Part shown: positions 44,052 to 53,989 of the stretch, in pieces
Numbering within the stretch: the first letter of the stretch is position 1
How the letters are laid out: every line of letters starts with the position of its first letter
Origin: Gillisella vitis
GTDB lineage: Bacteria > Pseudomonadota > Alphaproteobacteria > Rhizobiales > Rhizobiaceae
Length of the DNA: 64,000 nucleotides
Assembly: GCF_014204625.1 (NCBI RefSeq)
Contig: NZ_JACHLU010000007.1
Span: 62,001-126,000, forward strand
Direction: 5' to 3'
Position numbers and translations under genes: made by a program
Notes under the pieces: model-generated
What the model saw: only the letters and a program-made list of their open reading frames with translations
Databases searched by the model: none
Told to the model about the DNA's origin: nothing

Positions 44052-44696
44052 TCATCTCGTCAGGTGATCCACTTCATTTTTCAAGACGGGAAGCAAATCT
44101 GTTTCAAACCAGGGATTTTGTTTGAGCCAGCCGCTATTGCGCCAGCTCGGATGCGGCATGGGCAATAATTTCGGCCCGGCCTCATTGCGAAAAAAGTAAT
44201 CGCGCCAGCCTTCCACTGTTTGCGTCATCCCCTGCCTGTGCCGATTGCCCAGATGCCAGCGCTGCGCATACTGCCCGATCAGCAGAATCAGCTCGATCTG
44301 CGGCATGGCTTCCATCAAACGCGCCCGCCAAAGGGCCGCACATTCACGCCGCGGCGGCAAATCATGGCCATGGTGATCATAGCCGGGAAAGCAAAGCCCC
44401 ATGGGCACAATTGCAAAACGACCCGGATCATAGAAACGGTCCCGGTCCACCCCCAGCCATTGCCGCAGTCGGTCGCCGGATGCGTCGTTAAATGGCACCC
44501 CCGTCTCATGAACACGCTTGCCCGGTGCCTGACCCGCAATCAGGATTCGTGCTGTGGCGGACAGAATCACAACGGGGTTCGGCTCATGCGGCAACTGTTT
44601 TTCCATGCCTCCAGCCGGACATTCGTAGCAAAGGCGACAGGCCTTCACGGCCTGCGTCAGTGCCGCAATCTCGCGTTTCCGTTGAGAGTTTGTCAT
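44052..44696 (-). CDS. Uracil-DNA glycosylase family protein
   Basis: A 214-residue member of the UDG superfamily. The catalytic motif reads AGQAPGKRVHETGVPFNDASGDRLRQWLG (about 61-89; note the split motif GQAPG and PFND), and the DNA-intercalating motif 2 region is MPHPSWRNSGW near the C-terminus. The N-terminal CRLCYECP cysteines resemble the iron-sulfur ligands of family 4/5 glycosylases, but not in complete form. The ATG at 44696 is preceded by GGCGGGTCAATC. A long upstream extension of the frame is discounted. Confidence 0.82.
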   Translation of the reverse strand: MTNSQRKREIAALTQAVKACRLCYECPAGGMEKQLPHEPNPVVILSATARILIAGQAPGKRVHETGVPFNDASGDRLRQWLGVDRDRFYDPGRFAIVPMGLCFPGYDHHGHDLPPRRECAALWRARLMEAMPQIELILLIGQYAQRWHLGNRHRQGMTQTVEGWRDYFFRNEAGPKLLPMPHPSWRNSGWLKQNPWFETDLLPVLKNEVDHLTR

Positions 44697-44841
44697 GATT
44701 GACCCGCCAGCAATTGCCCTATTGTGGCCCATTTTGATAACAGCCGGTATCTGAAAATGGCAAATAAATCCTTTCCAGAAAGCAACCCTTAAGATTTTAC
44801 GGCTAGAGTAAGGGTCACTGTGGAAACATTGCAACCATATC

Positions 44842-46377
44842 ATGGGTCAAAGCGTCTCACATTCGTCGGACAAGCACATTGTCGACCTCACGCGAAACCG
44901 TCGCAGCAATGCAACGGCCAAAGCCTTGCGTGCGACCAGAGAGCGGCTTCAATCAACCCACGGCGGCGCGCCAGCTTTTGAAAAAGAGCTGCTTTCCATG
45001 CACGCGCAGGCCAGCCTGCAAGGTGCGGCCATCACACCGTTCATGATCATTCTCTTTGCAGCGGTCTCAGCCTATCTCTCGCGTGATCCAACTTATATCC
45101 TGTGGGCACTTCTGGCCTTGAGCGTGCACGCGCTGAACATCCTTTTGGTTCGCAAAGCCGCCAAACGGATTCCAGCCTCCCGGCATCAGGAACATTGGCG
45201 GCACATGCTGCTGGCGGGTCATGGCCTCATGGGCTGTTGCTGGGCAATTTTCGCCTATCAGAATTGCGCCGCCTGCGGCCCGACGGCCGAACTGCTGCTC
45301 AAGGGGGCCGTTCTGCTGATTGTGCTTTGCGTGACCGCCATGACCAACATCCTGCTTCGGCAGGCGGTGATCTATGCCTCAGCCCCGGTCATGGTTGCCC
45401 TCAGCGCGCAGGCCGCCCGCTCTCAGGCCGTTGATGATATAGGCGTGGCAGGCACCTTTATCGTCTGCGTTGCCTTTTTTGCCTATATTACCAGCAGGCT
45501 CTATACGTCCAATCTCAAGCTCCTGTCGTTCCAGAGCGAAAAGGATGACCTGATTGCCGAGCTTGAGGTGGCCAAATCCATGTCGGATGAAGCCCGTAGG
45601 CGGGCAGAAGACGCCAACATGGCCAAATCCCGCTTCCTTGCCTCCATGTCGCATGAATTGCGCACGCCGCTGAATGCCATCCTCGGCTTTTCAGAGGTCA
45701 TGGCCCATGAAGTGCTGGGGCCGTTGAACAATCCGCTCTACAAGGAATATTCCGGTGATATTCACCGCTCCGGCCAGCATTTGCTGAACCTGATCAACGA
45801 AATTCTCGACCTTTCCCGCATCGAAGCCGGCAAATACGATCTCTCGGAAGAATCAATTTCGCTGGTGGATGTGGCAGAGGACTGCGTGGGAATGGTGCAG
45901 TTGCGCGCCAAATCCAAGGGCATCAAAATAAGACCGCACTATGAGACGAATATGCCCTCGATCTGGGCCGATGAAAAAGCCATGCGGCAAGTGGTGCTGA
46001 ACCTGCTTTCCAACGCGGTGAAATTCACACCCGAAGGCGGCGAGATCGCCGTCAAGGTTGGCTGGACGGCCGGTGGCGGCCAATATATCTCCATCAAGGA
46101 CAATGGTCCCGGCATTGCCGAGGAAGAGATCCCTGTGGTGCTCTCTGCCTTTGGCCAAGGCTCTGTGGCCATCAAAAGCGCCGAACAGGGCACCGGCCTT
46201 GGCCTGCCCATTGTGCAGGCCATTCTGACCAAGCATGGCGGCGAATTCAAGCTGCGCTCAAAATTGCGTGAAGGTACCGAGGTGATTGCAATCCTGCCCG
46301 CCAAGCGCGTAATGCAAAGCCTGCCTGCCGTGTCCAGCACCCAGGCCGTTGAGCAGCGCAAACGCTATTTTGCGTGA
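44842..46377 (+). CDS. Membrane sensor histidine kinase (PleC/DivJ/PdhS type)
   Basis: A 511-residue kinase. A basic N-terminus is followed by several membrane segments at about 60-220 with no large periplasmic domain. Then come a coiled coil (LIAELEVAKSMSDEARRRAEDA), a HisKA dimerisation domain with the phospho-accepting His at about 271 in FLASMSHELRTPLNAILGFSEVM, and an HATPase domain (NLLSNAVKFTPEGG, DNGPGIAEEEIP, GTGLGLPI). The GFSEVM and LDLSRIEAGKYDL motifs are typical of the cell-cycle kinases that act on DivK. No response regulator lies nearby. Which kinase of the group it is cannot be decided. Confidence 0.85.
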   Translation: MGQSVSHSSDKHIVDLTRNRRSNATAKALRATRERLQSTHGGAPAFEKELLSMHAQASLQGAAITPFMIILFAAVSAYLSRDPTYILWALLALSVHALNILLVRKAAKRIPASRHQEHWRHMLLAGHGLMGCCWAIFAYQNCAACGPTAELLLKGAVLLIVLCVTAMTNILLRQAVIYASAPVMVALSAQAARSQAVDDIGVAGTFIVCVAFFAYITSRLYTSNLKLLSFQSEKDDLIAELEVAKSMSDEARRRAEDANMAKSRFLASMSHELRTPLNAILGFSEVMAHEVLGPLNNPLYKEYSGDIHRSGQHLLNLINEILDLSRIEAGKYDLSEESISLVDVAEDCVGMVQLRAKSKGIKIRPHYETNMPSIWADEKAMRQVVLNLLSNAVKFTPEGGEIAVKVGWTAGGGQYISIKDNGPGIAEEEIPVVLSAFGQGSVAIKSAEQGTGLGLPIVQAILTKHGGEFKLRSKLREGTEVIAILPAKRVMQSLPAVSSTQAVEQRKRYFA

Positions 46378-46411
46378 TCACCAGCAACGCCTGACAAGAC
46401 GGAATTGCGCG

Positions 46412-46645
46412 TCAACGTTTCTCCGTTTTTCCATGACGCCACCGCCCATAATTACGGTTCCACCGCGCCATTTTCAAACCCGCTCTGCGGCGAAACCTGC
46501 GGGCAGCACTGACGTCATGCGACAAGACCACGATACCAACCGGCACCATCCAAAATCCCAGAATGGGCAAGAAGCCGAGACAGCCACCCAAAATCAATCC
46601 GATACCGATAGACACCCTTCCGGCCCTTGATTGAGGAAAGGGCAT
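46412..46645 (-). CDS. Small membrane protein with a PGPGW-like hairpin
   Basis: A 77-residue protein. Two membrane segments form a hairpin: VSIGIGLILGGCLGFLPIL then MVPVGIVVLSHD. It ends with a basic tail (RRFRRRAGLKMARWNRNYGRW). The pattern resembles the PGPGW transmembrane family of unknown function. The ATG at 46645 is chosen because GAGGAAAGGGC-like sequence and the basic start MPFPQSRAGR fit; the frame continues upstream without family resemblance. It is convergent with the histidine kinase gene. Confidence 0.7.
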   Translation of the reverse strand: MPFPQSRAGRVSIGIGLILGGCLGFLPILGFWMVPVGIVVLSHDVSAARRFRRRAGLKMARWNRNYGRWRHGKTEKR

Positions 46646-46838
46646 GGCAAAGCTGCCCAGATGGAGCCGTCCATTTTCTCTATCTATGCGATATTTTTGA
46701 TTTTTTCTTGTTGTCACACGCTTTCCTGCTGCATTTTCAAACATGTTATCCACACCCACAGAGATGGGAAAATGGAGAAAATAATACAAGATGTGATTTT
46801 TTTTAAAAAAGGGACTTGGCAAACGGGCCAAGGGTCAG

Positions 46839-46964
46839 TAGAAGCCCACTCACACCAACCGAAGCGGTTCACACCACTTCAAGCGGTATTCCTTGGTAGC
46901 TCAGCGGTAGAGCATTCGACTGTTAATCGACAGGTCGCCGGTTCGAATCCGGCCCGAGGAGCCA
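46839..46964 (+). repeat. tRNA-Asn duplication unit, first copy (second at 47103-47234)
   Basis: AGAAGCCCACTCACACCA, then GAAGCGGTTCAC and the complete tRNA, recur 264-270 bases later with few changes. The duplication includes about 50 bases upstream of the tRNA, so probably the promoter region as well. Confidence 0.85.
46890..46964 (+). tRNA. tRNA-Asn (anticodon GTT)
   Basis: A 75-base cloverleaf with encoded CCA. Acceptor arms TCCTTGG and CCGAGGA pair with one G-U. The D-loop is AGCTCAGCGGTAGAGC. The anticodon loop is CTGTTAA with GTT at its centre. The T-arm is GCCGG-TTCGAAT-CCGGC. It reads asparagine codons AAC and AAT. Confidence 0.97.
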
Positions 46965-46988
46965 TTTTCCAACCGACAGGTTGATCAT

Positions 46989-47024
46989 AAAGAGCGAAAT
47001 CAGCAATGATTTCGCTCTTTTTTT
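46989..47024 (+). terminator. Terminator of the first tRNA-Asn
   Basis: AAAGAGCGAAATCA and TGATTTCGCTCTTT form a 14-base stem around GCAA, followed by a run of T. Confidence 0.9.
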
Positions 47025-47159
47025 GTGGTAGGTTGCCAAAAGCAGAATAAAGCTTTTTTACCAATCGCAATTGAATAAAAGCCTTGGCGAATCGATCAAA
47101 GCTTACTAGAAGCCCACTCACACCACCGGAAGCGGTTCACGCATCTCCAAGTGGTTTAT

Positions 47160-47234
47160 TCCCTGGTAGCTCAGCGGTAGAGCATTCGACTGTTAATCGA
47201 CAGGTCGCCGGTTCGAATCCGGCCCGGGGAGCCA
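47160..47234 (+). tRNA. tRNA-Asn (anticodon GTT), second copy
   Basis: It is identical to the first tRNA except in the acceptor stem (TCCCTGG with CCGGGGA), where changes keep pairing. The anticodon loop CTGTTAA and the encoded CCA are the same. It follows the first gene by 195 bases and has its own terminator, so the two are probably separate transcripts. Confidence 0.97.
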
Positions 47235-47258
47235 TATTCCAGCCGATGGGCTGATGTT

Positions 47259-47292
47259 AAAAGAGCCGGATCATCGATGACCCGGCTCTTTT
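47259..47292. terminator. Terminator of the second tRNA-Asn
   Basis: AAAAGAGCCGG and CCGGCTCTTTT pair around a 12-base loop. It may also end the convergent small-protein gene at 47317. Confidence 0.85.
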
Positions 47293-47316
47293 CATTTTGA
47301 CAGATATGTCAAACAA

Positions 47317-47571
47317 TTATCGGCATACGGTACGCTTCTCAACGATCAGACGGCCATGGTGACGGTACTTGATTGTCTTGGTGCGGCAATGGTCCCGGTA
47401 ATGGCGCACGCGCTCGTGACGGTAAAAACGTCTGTCATGATGGCGCTCGAAACGGTCAGGGTAATGGCCACGATCAGAGATCACCACCATAGAGCTTTGA
47501 GCCATGGAGGGTGCCGCAGTGGCGGTGATGCAGCCAAGGGCAATCAAACCAGCAACCAGAAATTTCTTCAT
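47317..47571 (-). CDS. Small secreted His/Arg/Tyr-rich protein of unknown function
   Basis: An 84-residue protein with a clear signal peptide (MKKFLVAGLIALGCITATA, probable cleavage after SMA). The short mature part is very rich in His, Arg and Tyr (RFERHHDRRFYRHERVRHYRDHC) and has two cysteines, at HCRTK and the end, that could pair. The ATG at 47571 has CAGGAGAAAAAA upstream. Similar small basic exported proteins are common in rhizobia without known function; metal or polyanion binding is possible. Confidence 0.72.
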   Translation of the reverse strand: MKKFLVAGLIALGCITATAAPSMAQSSMVVISDRGHYPDRFERHHDRRFYRHERVRHYRDHCRTKTIKYRHHGRLIVEKRTVCR

Positions 47572-47651
47572 TTTTTTCTCCTGATGTCTCTTCAGTGAAG
47601 TGATGACTGACAATTAGCCACCCCTGCATGAATTAACTCTGAGGAGGGCGT

Positions 47652-49277
47652 TCATGTTCCAGACATGTTGTCAAAGAACTGAAACGGGCGGCCTTTGTGA
47701 AGCCTCACGTCCAGTTCCCGCAGGCCAATCTTGCGCAAAACAGCCAGAGAGGCGGCATTGTCCACATGCGCAAATGCAATGAAACGCTGATGAGGTGCCT
47801 GCATCGAGAACCACGCCATCAACCCCTTGCCGATTTCGGTGGCGAAGCCTTTGCCCCATTCCTGTCTGCCTATGGAATAACCAAGCTCAAATTCGCCCGA
47901 GTCGTCTGACCACGAAAATCCGGCCCGGCCAATGAAGCGGCCGTCGTCTTTCGCAATCAGTTTCAGCTTGCCCGTTCCAACGCCGCCTCCCTCATATTCA
48001 TCCATCCAGCCTTCGATCCGCTGGACGGCATAGTCCAGACTCCACGGTTCACCCGTGCTGACAAACCGGCTTGTTTCCGGTGTGGAATGCAGATCGGCCA
48101 GCAAGGCAGCATCCCCTGCCCGCCATGGCGTCAAAATCAGCCGCTCGGTCTCGCAGACCACAGGAATCCGGTGCACACCGCCTGTCACGGCCGCCGTCAC
48201 GCCTGTCGTGCCCGGAAAGGTCAGCGGCAGGCTTTTGAGCGCGCGTGCCGCCAGATAGGCCCAGGCTTCTGCCTCCATGGCGTCGCCATCCAGAGCCAGA
48301 TCATCGGCATTGATCACCTCTGCCGCTTGCGCCTTGGCCATGGCCACCAGATCAGCCATGATGACGGCGTTGAGGCGGCCACCGCCGCAGATAATGTACG
48401 TCTTCGGTTTTTGCGGAAGATGCCGGGCGGAGGCGAAAATGGAAGCCGCCGCCAGATGCGCCAGCGTTCTTGCCCCATCTTCCAGAGTGGCATCACCGGG
48501 CTTTGGCGGCGCAAAATCATTGCGATCCAATGACCGCCTTGTGTTGGCCGTGAAAAACCGATGATTGAGATAGGCATCGGCCAGTGCGGGCACCACCTTG
48601 CCTTTCGCCGCTATTTCGCCGCCCGCGTCAAAGGCTTTGCCGGTCTGGCCTTCGACCCATTGATCAATCAATGTGTTGCCCGGCCCGCTGTCAAAGGCGA
48701 TAATCTCACCATCGGCTCCAATGAAGGTCAGATTGGAAATACCGCCGATATTGACGAAACAGACCGGCCTCTGCGCGGCACCCATGCTGGCCGCAAGGGC
48801 GGCGTGATAGACCGGCACCAGCGGCGCACCCTGCCCGCCGTGGGTCATATCGTTGGCGCGCATATCATAGACCACATCAATGCCGGTTTCACGCGCCAGC
48901 AAGGCTCCATCACCGATCTGGACGGTCAATGCCTGATCCGGCCTGTGCAGCACGGTCTGACCATGAAAACCAATCACATCCATATCGCGCGAACGAAGCT
49001 GATGGGCGGCCAGGAAAGCCTTCACCGCCGCTGCATGATGCAACGTCAGCGCCTCCTCCAGCACGCGCAGGTCTCCGGGCCGCTGCTGCCGCTCGGTGAT
49101 GGTCTTCGCATCTTCCAACCCCTGACGAAGCATTGCCCGGAAACCATCATCATAGGGAATGGATAAAAATGGTCCACGTTCAAGCTTGCCCAAGCCATCC
49201 GTGGTGAGCATGGCCACATCGATGCCATCCATGGAGGTGCCGCTCATAAGCCCAAGGGCGCGATAGATTTTGCTCAA
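47652..49277 (-). CDS. anmK: Anhydro-N-acetylmuramic acid kinase fused to a GNAT acetyltransferase
   Basis: One uninterrupted frame of 541 residues. Residues about 1-370 are AnmK, which opens and phosphorylates anhydro-MurNAc in peptidoglycan recycling: [53 protein letters not shown] and the closing [17 protein letters not shown]. Where AnmK normally ends, the frame continues into a RimJ/RimL-type GNAT domain (about 380-535): [58 protein letters not shown] 49277 is taken as the start because AGAAGGA lies just upstream; an ATG at 49322 lacks a ribosome site. Confidence 0.88.
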   Translation of the reverse strand: MSKIYRALGLMSGTSMDGIDVAMLTTDGLGKLERGPFLSIPYDDGFRAMLRQGLEDAKTITERQQRPGDLRVLEEALTLHHAAAVKAFLAAHQLRSRDMDVIGFHGQTVLHRPDQALTVQIGDGALLARETGIDVVYDMRANDMTHGGQGAPLVPVYHAALAASMGAAQRPVCFVNIGGISNLTFIGADGEIIAFDSGPGNTLIDQWVEGQTGKAFDAGGEIAAKGKVVPALADAYLNHRFFTANTRRSLDRNDFAPPKPGDATLEDGARTLAHLAAASIFASARHLPQKPKTYIICGGGRLNAVIMADLVAMAKAQAAEVINADDLALDGDAMEAEAWAYLAARALKSLPLTFPGTTGVTAAVTGGVHRIPVVCETERLILTPWRAGDAALLADLHSTPETSRFVSTGEPWSLDYAVQRIEGWMDEYEGGGVGTGKLKLIAKDDGRFIGRAGFSWSDDSGEFELGYSIGRQEWGKGFATEIGKGLMAWFSMQAPHQRFIAFAHVDNAASLAVLRKIGLRELDVRLHKGRPFQFFDNMSGT

Positions 49278-49404
49278 CGTCCGGATTCCTTCTCTGACAG
49301 GCTGATAAACCACGTAATTCATGGCCGAAACGGGTGCAATTTCAAAAAAACAATGCTAAAGCCGCCTCAAATTCCAAAGTCCGATACCAGAAGGCGTGAC
49401 AATC

Positions 49405-50661
49405 ATGTCAAAGTTCAAGTCCGATTTCCTGCATATCCTGTCCGAGCGCGGCTTCATCCACCAGATGTCCGACGAAACCGGCCTTGATGACCTGCTGTCG
49501 AAGGAAAGCGTGACCGCCTATATCGGCTATGACCCAACGGCTTCCAGCCTGCATGTCGGCCACCTGATGCAGATCATGATGCTCAACTGGTTTCAGGAAA
49601 CCGGCCATCAACCCATTTCGCTGATGGGCGGCGGCACCGGCATGGTCGGCGATCCATCGTTTAAGGAAGAAGCCCGCAAGCTGATGACCATCGACATGAT
49701 TGAGGACAATATCGCCTCAATCAAGCGCTGCTTTGCCAATTACCTCGATTACGACAAAGGCCCCAAGGGCGGTGCCTTGATGATCAACAATGCCGAATGG
49801 CTGCGGAGCCTGAACTACCTTGAGTTCCTGCGCGATGTTGGCCGTCATTTCTCTGTCAATCGCATGTTGTCGTTTGATAGCGTCAAGACGCGCCTCGATC
49901 GTGAACAATCACTGTCCTTCCTCGAATTCAACTACATGATTCTTCAGGCCTATGACTTTGTGGAGCTGAACAAGCGCTACGGCTGCCGCCTGCAAATGGG
50001 CGGTTCTGACCAATGGGGCAATATCATCAACGGTATCGACCTCGGCCACCGCATGGACACACCACAACTCTACGCGCTGACGGCTCCGCTGCTGACCACA
50101 TCCTCAGGCGCAAAAATGGGCAAGAGCGCCTCTGGTGCCGTGTGGCTGAACGCCGATCTGCTGCCGATCTATGATTTCTGGCAGTATTGGCGCAACACGG
50201 AAGATGCCGACGTTGCCCGCTTCCTGAAGCTCTTCACCAAGCTGCCCATGGACGAAGTGGCCCGTCTTGCCGCCCTTGGCGGTGCCGAGCTGAATGAGGC
50301 CAAAAAGGTGCTGGCAACAGAAGTCACCGCCATCCTGCACGGCCGCGCAGCTGCCGAAGAAGCCGCTGAAACCGCCCGCAAGACCTTTGAAGAAGGCGCA
50401 CTGGCCGACAACCTGCCCTCCATCGAGGTCGCCACCTCTGAACTCGAATCCGGCATCGGCCTTCTAGCCCTGATCGTCAAAGCCGGCCTCGCCACCTCCA
50501 ACGGCGAAGCCCGCCGCCATGTGCAGGGTGGAGCGGTGAAGATTAATGATCAGAGCATGTCAGACGAGCGCGCAAGCATTGGCACTGGTGAAGTGACGGT
50601 GGATGGCGTTATCAAGCTGTCATTGGGCAAGAAGAAGCATATTCTGGTGCGTCCGGTTTGA
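49405..50661 (+). CDS. tyrS: Tyrosyl-tRNA synthetase
   Basis: A 418-residue class I synthetase charging tRNA-Tyr. The HIGH-type motif is in SLHVGHLMQ (about 50-58), the tyrosine pocket is [11 protein letters not shown], the middle motif [17 protein letters not shown] is typical, and the KMSKS-type loop is KMGKS. An S4 RNA-binding domain closes the protein ([15 protein letters not shown]). AGAAGG lies about 11 bases before the ATG. It is divergent from the anmK fusion. Confidence 0.97.
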   Translation: MSKFKSDFLHILSERGFIHQMSDETGLDDLLSKESVTAYIGYDPTASSLHVGHLMQIMMLNWFQETGHQPISLMGGGTGMVGDPSFKEEARKLMTIDMIEDNIASIKRCFANYLDYDKGPKGGALMINNAEWLRSLNYLEFLRDVGRHFSVNRMLSFDSVKTRLDREQSLSFLEFNYMILQAYDFVELNKRYGCRLQMGGSDQWGNIINGIDLGHRMDTPQLYALTAPLLTTSSGAKMGKSASGAVWLNADLLPIYDFWQYWRNTEDADVARFLKLFTKLPMDEVARLAALGGAELNEAKKVLATEVTAILHGRAAAEEAAETARKTFEEGALADNLPSIEVATSELESGIGLLALIVKAGLATSNGEARRHVQGGAVKINDQSMSDERASIGTGEVTVDGVIKLSLGKKKHILVRPV

Positions 50662-50672
50662 AACAAATATCG

Positions 50673-50693
50673 GACGCGGCTATAGTCCGCGTC
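50673..50693. terminator. Possible terminator hairpin after tyrS
   Basis: GACGCGG and CCGCGTC pair around CTATAGT, 11 bases after the stop. There is no T-run, so the call is weak. Confidence 0.45.
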
Positions 50694-50800
50694 TGACTGC
50701 GCTCAGGTGGCGTTCTATGTGGTAAGCCGCAAAGAACTCCACCCATTGTGTCGGTCGCAAAGAACTAAAGAACATTCCTATCAGAAGGATAGGTGAAGAT

Positions 50801-51346
50801 ATGTCTGCGACCCCACCCACTTCAATTCTCACGTCCCGCCTTCTGTTGCGCGCAGCACGCCCGGAACATGCCGACGCAGTTTTTGAAGCATATACCGGCA
50901 ACCTAGAGGCTTCACGTTACCTTCAACGCAAAGCTCATGCTTCAGTGGAGAGAACGCGAGCCATCATGGAAGCATGGGGTGAGCTGAACTGGCTGAAGAC
51001 AACCCGCTTCGTCTGGACCATTTTTAAAAAAGACGAAACGGCAATTGGCCTGTTTCTTCTCTTCATTGAAAACAATATCGCTGAAATTCATTACGGAATC
51101 GGACCATCCTATTGGGGACAAGGTCTTGTTACGGAAGCCGGAGTTGCCGTGATGGATTGGATCGTGAACACGTCTTCCTTGCCAGAGGTTACGACCTGCT
51201 GCGCTGCGGAGCATCAAGCCAGCTTGAGAGTGCTCGAAAAAATTGGACTCGAACGCGCTGAATTTCGGCCAGCATCTCTGTTTCTCTCAACAACAAATAC
51301 GCGGGAAGATGCATGGCTCTATCATTGGAAACGCGCTGAGCGATAA
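50801..51346 (+). CDS. GNAT family N-acetyltransferase (RimJ/RimL-like)
   Basis: A 181-residue acetyltransferase. LTSRLLLRAARPEHADAVFEAY is the usual start, IGPSYWGQGLVTEAGVAVMDWI contains the acetyl-CoA site (Q/RxxGx), and HQASLRVLEKIGLERAEF is the final helix-strand. The family acetylates protein N-termini or small molecules; the substrate is unknown. AAGGATAGGTGAAGAT precedes the ATG. It is followed 50 bases later by a rhomboid gene on the same strand. Confidence 0.83.
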   Translation: MSATPPTSILTSRLLLRAARPEHADAVFEAYTGNLEASRYLQRKAHASVERTRAIMEAWGELNWLKTTRFVWTIFKKDETAIGLFLLFIENNIAEIHYGIGPSYWGQGLVTEAGVAVMDWIVNTSSLPEVTTCCAAEHQASLRVLEKIGLERAEFRPASLFLSTTNTREDAWLYHWKRAER

Positions 51347-51395
51347 CAATCACGCTGTGAGCAAAGAGACGCTTTAATTGGGAGTTTTGCGACAA

Positions 51396-52040
51396 GTGAG
51401 AACGTTACAAGATATAAAAAATAATAGCATTCGTTTGCGCTGGTTAAGCTTCTCAGCGGCTTTGACGATATTAACGATAGTCGTTTCATTTTCCGTCTCC
51501 TATTCCGCCAACCATCAGTTTTTTAGCACCGTAAAGATGCCAATCCTGAGGAGCTACGGCGGCACAACTTTTGAAGACATACGAAATCTAGAACTCTGGC
51601 GGGTCATCACAGCGCAACTCATTCATGCAAAACCTGCCCATATGCTGCTCAACGCGCTCTGCATGTTTCTACTCGGCAGTCTGGTTGAGAACAGAATCGG
51701 CGGTTGGCGAACGTTTTCAATTTGGCTGATTGCAGGAGGAATTGCCACCACCATCAGCCCCATCCTGACCGAAGCACCTTGGAATGTAGGAACTGGAGCA
51801 TCACAGGCGACCTTCGCATTTGCAGGATGCGCGACAGCGTTTGAGCTCTCCAGCTCCCAGAAGCGCAAGCTAGCATGGGCCTTGATTTCACTTGTTGTCA
51901 TTCCCGGTATAGCGCTCGATCTGATTTATGGTGGGTATCCCAAGCCCGGTCATATTGCAGGCTTTGTCCTCGGAATGCTCTTCGGTCAACTTTACAGGAA
52001 CCGCCGGAAGACAGGTTTCCAACTGTCGCAAAATTCCTAG
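51396..52040 (+). CDS. Rhomboid-family intramembrane serine protease with a variant catalytic motif
   Basis: A 214-residue membrane protein of six segments. The L1-loop motif is ELWRVITAQLIHAKPAHMLLNAL. The catalytic Ser is at about 136 in VGTGASQATFAF, and the catalytic His at about 186 in PGHIAGFVLGML. The usual GxSG motif reads GASQ here, so the glycine after the serine is replaced by glutamine. The dyad residues themselves remain. GTG 51396 is chosen, 11 bases after GGGAG; earlier TTG codons in frame are possible. Substrates are unknown. Confidence 0.8.
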   Translation: MRTLQDIKNNSIRLRWLSFSAALTILTIVVSFSVSYSANHQFFSTVKMPILRSYGGTTFEDIRNLELWRVITAQLIHAKPAHMLLNALCMFLLGSLVENRIGGWRTFSIWLIAGGIATTISPILTEAPWNVGTGASQATFAFAGCATAFELSSSQKRKLAWALISLVVIPGIALDLIYGGYPKPGHIAGFVLGMLFGQLYRNRRKTGFQLSQNS

Positions 52041-52188
52041 AATTTTCAATAAATTCGATGGCTCTGTCTTTAAACCCAAACTCCCGTTGCTAAACTCAGT
52101 TGCAAATATCGAAGTTTTGCACTCGATATTTTCGACAATCGTTGCCTCCTTCCAACGGACCGAAGAGATTCCTTTTCTTTCTCACTCA

Positions 52189-52893
<705 letters not shown>

Positions 52894-52954
52894 TTACGCG
52901 ATTTTTCACGAATCGCGGTTCAGCAAAACGCACCTGCCGTCCGCGCAAGTGCGT

Positions 52955-53118
52955 CTATCATGTCAGGCCGGTCTTCTGACTGGGTTTCATCTGGCTGCCG
53001 CACCTTCCCGGTTTTCACCAGTGGCAAAAGCTGCAACCATCCACCTCACAGCGTTGGGCACGTTGCGGAATTTCACCGCATTCCCGATTCTCTCATTGCA
53101 AAATGAGCACCTGACGGG
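52955..53118 (-). ncRNA. Cobalamin riboswitch upstream of bluB
   Basis: Read on the minus strand, it contains the conserved segments GTCAGGTGC, GGGAATGCGGTGAAATTCCG, a B12-box-like GCCACTGG, GGGAAGG and GTCAGAAGACCGGCCTGAC in the correct order. Between it and the bluB start, an ACGCAC...GTGCGT hairpin (52928-52954) may act as the expression platform. The aptamer would sense adenosylcobalamin. Confidence 0.93.
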
Positions 53119-53149
53119 ACAGATATTTAAAGCAAAGTTCTGGGTGAAG

Positions 53150-53983
53150 CTAGGCGCTCACAGGGAAATAGCGAACATAGGCAAATTCTTCGCCAGAAGG
53201 CGACCAGCTCGGTACATTGATGGTACCCTGCCCGCCAAACAGCTCAAACAGCGTCTCAAGATTGCCGCCATCCATATCCATCAGGCGCATCCGCACATTG
53301 AGATCACGCGGGTGATCAAACACATCGCTATCATAGGAAATGAAAACGACCTTGCGATTGTTGGGGCAAGGATGCGGAAACCAGTCACCATAGCCATCAT
53401 CGGTCAGTCGCTGCGCGTCGCTTCCATCGGGTCGGATGCGCCAGATCTGCATGGTTCCGGTGCGGCTGGAGTTGAAATAGATCCACTGCCCATCCGCCGA
53501 CCAATCCGGGCCGTCATTGCGGCCCTCACCATGGGTCAGGCGGCGCTCGTCGCTGCCTTCAACCGTGACGGTGTAAATATCAAACACCTGATCACGGATG
53601 CCGCAATAGCACACCCGCTGCCCATCCGGCGACCAGCCATGCCAGTAGGATGGTAGGTGATCGGTAATCTGAATGGGCGTGCCGCCCTCGGCTGGCAGAA
53701 TGTAGATGCAGCTCTTACCATGCTCCACCTTGTCGCAGATTGCCAGCCATTCACCATCCGGCGAAAGTCCGTGGTCATTGTTACAGCGGGTGGCAAAGCC
53801 GGTATCAATCTTGTCGAGCTTTGGTTCATCGCAAAGCGGCAGCCGATACATCAACCCCTCATCATTGATGATCAGGAAGTGTCCATCGCGTGACCAGTTC
53901 GGCGCTTCCACCAACCGTTCCGTCTGCCAGACAATACGGCTCTGACGGGTCTCGATATTGTAGATTTCCACAGAGCTTCGCAT
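53150..53983 (-). CDS. TolB-like (PD40) beta-propeller protein
   Basis: A 277-residue protein of repeated propeller blades with the WSPDG/WSRDG signature: NWSRDGHFLI, GLSPDGEWLAI, GWSPDGQRVCY, DWSADGQWIYF and SWSPSGEEFAYV. No signal peptide is present, so it is probably cytoplasmic, unlike TolB. The blades resemble the propeller of prolyl oligopeptidases and oligogalacturonide lyases, but no catalytic part is attached. It starts six bases after the nadE stop region on the same strand and may be co-transcribed. The function is not known. Confidence 0.8.
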   Translation of the reverse strand: MRSSVEIYNIETRQSRIVWQTERLVEAPNWSRDGHFLIINDEGLMYRLPLCDEPKLDKIDTGFATRCNNDHGLSPDGEWLAICDKVEHGKSCIYILPAEGGTPIQITDHLPSYWHGWSPDGQRVCYCGIRDQVFDIYTVTVEGSDERRLTHGEGRNDGPDWSADGQWIYFNSSRTGTMQIWRIRPDGSDAQRLTDDGYGDWFPHPCPNNRKVVFISYDSDVFDHPRDLNVRMRLMDMDGGNLETLFELFGGQGTINVPSWSPSGEEFAYVRYFPVSA

Positions 53984-53989
53984 TGACTT

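Noticed and set aside
46889..47234. tRNA genes considered as an integration site of a genomic island
   Set aside because: The repeats flanking the tRNAs are a tandem duplication of the gene itself and no integrase or foreign cargo lies beside them.
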